From UBA11475 sp902486425 (GTDB lineage Bacteria > Bacillota > Clostridia > Christensenellales > Borkfalkiaceae): a stretch of DNA of 64,000 nt. The first letter of the stretch is position 1; every line of letters starts with the position of its first letter. A program made the position numbers and the translations under genes. Under the pieces are notes generated by a model. The model had not been told where the DNA came from. It saw only the letters and a list, made by a program, of their open reading frames with translations, and did no database searches. Positions 61,510 to 64,000 of this stretch are shown here, in pieces. The stretch spans positions 62,001 to 126,000 of the forward strand of contig CABTOK010000004.1 of NCBI GenBank assembly GCA_902486425.1. The letters run 5' to 3'.

Positions 61510-63390
61510 ATGACAAAAAAGACGTTGAAAATATTTACCGCTATTCTGGCGGTAATACTTGCTTTGGCAGCCGCGGCATGCTCATCAAAGGGTAATTCCG
61601 GCTCCACCAAAGTTACGTTGAAAACCCCCGGCAGCGTGATCTCGAATAACGGCGCGGTTTCCGAAACGGAAAATTATTTCTATTTTGTAAACGGTCAGGA
61701 AGGCGCCACAGCCGAAAACGATTACGGCAAACCCGTAAAAGGCGCTATTGCGGTAGTATCGAAATCGGATCTTAAAAAGTCCGAAATCGTCGTTCCTAAA
61801 ATTATGAGCGCGAAGGATTATAATGCGGGTATTTTCGTATACGGCGACTGCGTTTATTACGGAACGACCACGACCAAAAAGGATTCCGACGGCAAGATCG
61901 CGACGGACGTTCTCGAATTCCAGAAAGCTAAACTCGACGGTTCCGGCGTTGAAGAAATTCTCGACGTAACAGGACTTTCGACCGAATACAGATTCGTATT
62001 AAGCGGCGAAAAGGTTTATCTTTTATACGTATCCGACAGCGCTATTTACAGCGTCGATGTAGCTTCCGGCAAAAAGACCACTGTTTCCAAAAAGGCGGCG
62101 GCTTACAAATGGACCGAAACGAGCGAACTCGGCGAAGTTTCGATACTTTTTACCGAAACGGTTGCTAAATACCCCGATGAAGAAGATAATACCGAAACCG
62201 AATCTTACAACGTCGTAAAGGCTTACAAGGCGGGCGAAGAATCTGCTAAAACCGTTCTTTCCGGCAAAATGGAATACAACGGACTTTCGAGCGATTCGAC
62301 TTTCGCTATAAAGGCCGTAAAAGCGGGTTATGTTTTCGTTACCGAAACTCCCGCCAACAACACCGTAAATACCGAAAAGACCTATGCGGTAGAAGTTTCC
62401 GCTATCTACGGATATGAAGAAAACGCTACGAAAACCAACCTTACCGAAAGCAAGGTTGTAGTAAATACAAGCAATCTCGACTCGGCTTACGTCGTATCTT
62501 TAACTGAAATTTATTATTCCTCGAGCGATAAAATAGTAAGAGCTTCGCTCACCGCTTCCGCAGATAACGAAGTTCCCGTCGCAAAAGTCGGCGTTACTTC
62601 GCTTCTCGGCAAGGACGGCGATTACATGTATTATGTAACCGACGATTCGCTTATCGCGAGAGTAGAACTTTCCGAAACGGAAATAAAGGACGAACAGATT
62701 CTTACCGGCAAGGTAAATGCATCCTGGTTCTCCGCTAAAATGGTCGGCGACTATATTTTCTGGTCGGACAGCGCAGACGACGGCTCCACTTATATGAAGA
62801 CGTTGAACTATAAGACCATCTCCGCAGAAGATATCGAAGAAACTACCGAAGACGATACCACGACTTACGCTCTTAAGTCCGAAAAGCTTATCGCTCTCGG
62901 CGTAATGACCGACGAAGACGTCGTATACGCTTACGAAGCTCATCTTTCCGCATTCAAGGCAAACGCTTACGACTCCAATCAGAAACTCAACGTAAGAGAC
63001 AAAGACGGCAACCTTACCATGAAGGACGGCAAGATTTACGTTGAAGGCTTCGTTACAATCCAGAACGAATACAACGCCCTTACCGCCGCTCAGAAGAAAC
63101 TCATCTCCGACGACGGAAAGAAAGTTTACGATCTCTTTACGAGAGCGCTCGAAGCAGATAACCTTCTTTATAAGCTCAACAATTATATCGAAGAAAAACG
63201 CGGCGACGTACCCGCTTCCGGCAAGACCGAAGCGGAATGGAAGACCATTGCGGAAGAAGTCCAGAAAGGCATCAACGAAATTCTTAAAGCCGATGACGGA
63301 AAGAGCGTTATGAATCTTACGGACAACAACCTTTTGTGGGAATATTACGATTCGAACGACGGCGCGTACGCAACCTTACTTAAAAAATAG
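61510..63390 (+). CDS. Lipoprotein with DUF5050-like beta-propeller domain
   Basis: A 626-residue exported protein with a signal peptide and lipobox LAAAAC (about residues 18-24), then a Ser/Gly linker. The body has repeated strands of the type NYFYFVNG, CVYYGT, EKVYLLYV, DYMYYVT and DYIFWSD, which is the usual pattern of DUF5050/prolyl-type propellers, followed by a helical C-terminal 170 residues (IQNEYNALTAAQKKLI in outline, EEKRGDVPASGKTEAEW). Function unknown; it is probably surface-exposed. It has a GGAG site, an upstream promoter, and a terminator at 63408-63436. Confidence 0.8.
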   Translation: MTKKTLKIFTAILAVILALAAAACSSKGNSGSTKVTLKTPGSVISNNGAVSETENYFYFVNGQEGATAENDYGKPVKGAIAVVSKSDLKKSEIVVPKIMSAKDYNAGIFVYGDCVYYGTTTTKKDSDGKIATDVLEFQKAKLDGSGVEEILDVTGLSTEYRFVLSGEKVYLLYVSDSAIYSVDVASGKKTTVSKKAAAYKWTETSELGEVSILFTETVAKYPDEEDNTETESYNVVKAYKAGEESAKTVLSGKMEYNGLSSDSTFAIKAVKAGYVFVTETPANNTVNTEKTYAVEVSAIYGYEENATKTNLTESKVVVNTSNLDSAYVVSLTEIYYSSSDKIVRASLTASADNEVPVAKVGVTSLLGKDGDYMYYVTDDSLIARVELSETEIKDEQILTGKVNASWFSAKMVGDYIFWSDSADDGSTYMKTLNYKTISAEDIEETTEDDTTTYALKSEKLIALGVMTDEDVVYAYEAHLSAFKANAYDSNQKLNVRDKDGNLTMKDGKIYVEGFVTIQNEYNALTAAQKKLISDDGKKVYDLFTRALEADNLLYKLNNYIEEKRGDVPASGKTEAEWKTIAEEVQKGINEILKADDGKSVMNLTDNNLLWEYYDSNDGAYATLLKK

Positions 63391-63407
63391 TATAATTTAA
63401 TCCGTTA

Positions 63408-63436
63408 AAACGCCCCTTTGCGGGGGCGTTTTTTAT
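63408..63436 (+). terminator. Terminator of the DUF5050-like gene
   Basis: Stem AAAACGCCCC / GGGGGCGTTTT (one bulged base), then TTTT. Confidence 0.9.
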
Positions 63437-63668
63437 GCCTTTATTCTGTGAGAGAAGTATGTACGGAGAAGGCGGCATAACGAATTTTTTGTTATAAACA
63501 ATACGGCAAGTTTGTTTTTGCTTATAGCAAATTTGTTTTCAGGCGATAAATTTTCTTATTTAAAAATTTTTATATTATTTTTATATTTATAATGTATAAA
63601 ACAAAAACACGGTGGCAATAAAAAGAGTAAAAAGAAGCGGCAAAATAAACGCCGCAAAAGGAGAAAAT

Positions 63669-63857
63669 ATGCCTAACACCGATCTTACGGCAAAGGAAGT
63701 AACGATTATTTCTGATCTTTTAACTTATGAAGAAGCCGCCTGCAAAAAGGCGAGGCTTTATTCTAAGCAGCTCACCGATCCCGAAATCGCGGATAAGTTT
63801 ACAAAGATAGCGGACAATCACGAAAAGCGTTTCAATGCGCTTCTCGCGTTGTTATAA
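63669..63857 (+). CDS. Small CotF-type spore coat-like protein
   Basis: A 62-residue helical protein, LTAKEVTIISDLLTYEEAAC in outline at the start, then DPEIADKFTKIADNHEKRFNALL at the end. This resembles the ferritin-like small spore coat proteins of Clostridia (one helix pair). It has an AAGGAG site 5 nt before the ATG; a longer in-frame extension begins at GTG upstream without a site. The following gene, starting 12 nt after the stop, is a coat-type protein too, so they form an operon expected to be expressed in the mother cell. Confidence 0.75.
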   Translation: MPNTDLTAKEVTIISDLLTYEEAACKKARLYSKQLTDPEIADKFTKIADNHEKRFNALLALL

Positions 63858-63869
63858 AAAGGAGAAATT

Positions 63870-64000
63870 ATGGCGGGATATAAACAGAACAATCAGCTTA
63901 ACGAAAAAGATTCTTTACAGGACATGCTCGAACTCGAAAAGTCCGTTGTAAAAATGTACGTTACCGCAGTTACCGAAGCGGCGAACAAACCCGTTCGTTC
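63870..64000 (+). CDS. CotF-family spore coat protein, 3'-truncated by window edge
   Basis: The first 43 residues are visible and open to the window end: MAGYKQNNQLNEKDSLQDML then ELEKSVVKMYVTAVTEAAN. The pattern EKDSLQDMLxxEKxxxKxYxTAxTEA is the characteristic N-terminal helix pair of CotF-family coat proteins. AAGGAG before the ATG. The length cannot be known here. Confidence 0.85.
   Translation, partial: MAGYKQNNQLNEKDSLQDMLELEKSVVKMYVTAVTEAANKPVR

Overview
The window looks like a chromosomal segment near the replication origin of an anaerobic, spore-forming Clostridia-type bacterium (Bacillota), probably an uncultured gut lineage. Supporting evidence: pyruvate:ferredoxin oxidoreductase and rubrerythrin (anaerobe); a YyaC-family sporulation protein and two CotF-like coat genes at the right edge (spore former); the Firmicutes gene strings tilS-hpt and ecfA-ecfA-ecfT-truA-rplM-rpsI; and AGGAG-type ribosome binding sites. 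Taxonomy is inferred from gene content only. No phage, insertion sequence, CRISPR array or rRNA operon was seen.

Region 0-11.9 kb carries origin-associated genes: the 3' part of rsmG, a YpsA/DUF1273 gene, a GNAT enzyme, an NfeD-SPFH pair, an orphan parB and ftsH. Then comes about 2.4 kb of very AT-rich DNA without a supported gene. It holds two ParB-binding parS palindromes (9422-9465), a decayed copy of the start of a DUF4127 gene, and candidate small RNA units. yyaC follows, as it follows spo0J in Bacillus. The order yyaC/parB/rsmG/mnmG/dnaA/recF is recognisable as the ancestral origin cluster, but spread over 20 kb, with no parA and no dnaN beside dnaA.

Region 12-25.6 kb: M20 dipeptidase, cupin, rubrerythrin, a frameshifted small gene, RNase P RNA, mnmG, dnaA, divergent recF, a glycosyltransferase-acyltransferase pair, a YnbB-type PLP lyase and a DMT transporter. 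Region 25.9-36.2 kb: a 1216-residue esterase lipoprotein, tilS-hpt, a beta-propeller lipoprotein, DUF4127 and tRNA-Arg(ACG). Region 36.3-49 kb: DUF3267 peptidase, a short alanyl-tRNA synthetase, cysE-cysS, a DeoR regulator with a repeated operator, serS, a DEAD-box helicase, MATE transporter and a duplicated-domain protein of unknown role. Region 49-64 kb: nifJ, a GH43 enzyme, the ECF transporter core, truA, rplM-rpsI, a nuclease/phosphatase-fold protein, a DUF5050-like lipoprotein and spore coat genes.

Promoters are unusually readable: TTGnnn, 17 nt, TAnnnT recurs upstream of many genes. For tilS and the 59722 gene the expected transcription start falls on the ATG, predicting leaderless mRNAs; the rnpB promoter, where the RNA 5' end is fixed by the P1 helix, calibrates the spacing. 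The most notable points are the parS-bearing noncoding region with its RNA candidates, the DUF4127 relic, leaderless promoters, an alanyl-tRNA synthetase without its C-terminal domain, dispersed near-identical short repeats (one inside a helicase gene), and a hairpin element flanked by 16-bp direct repeats beside tRNA-Arg.
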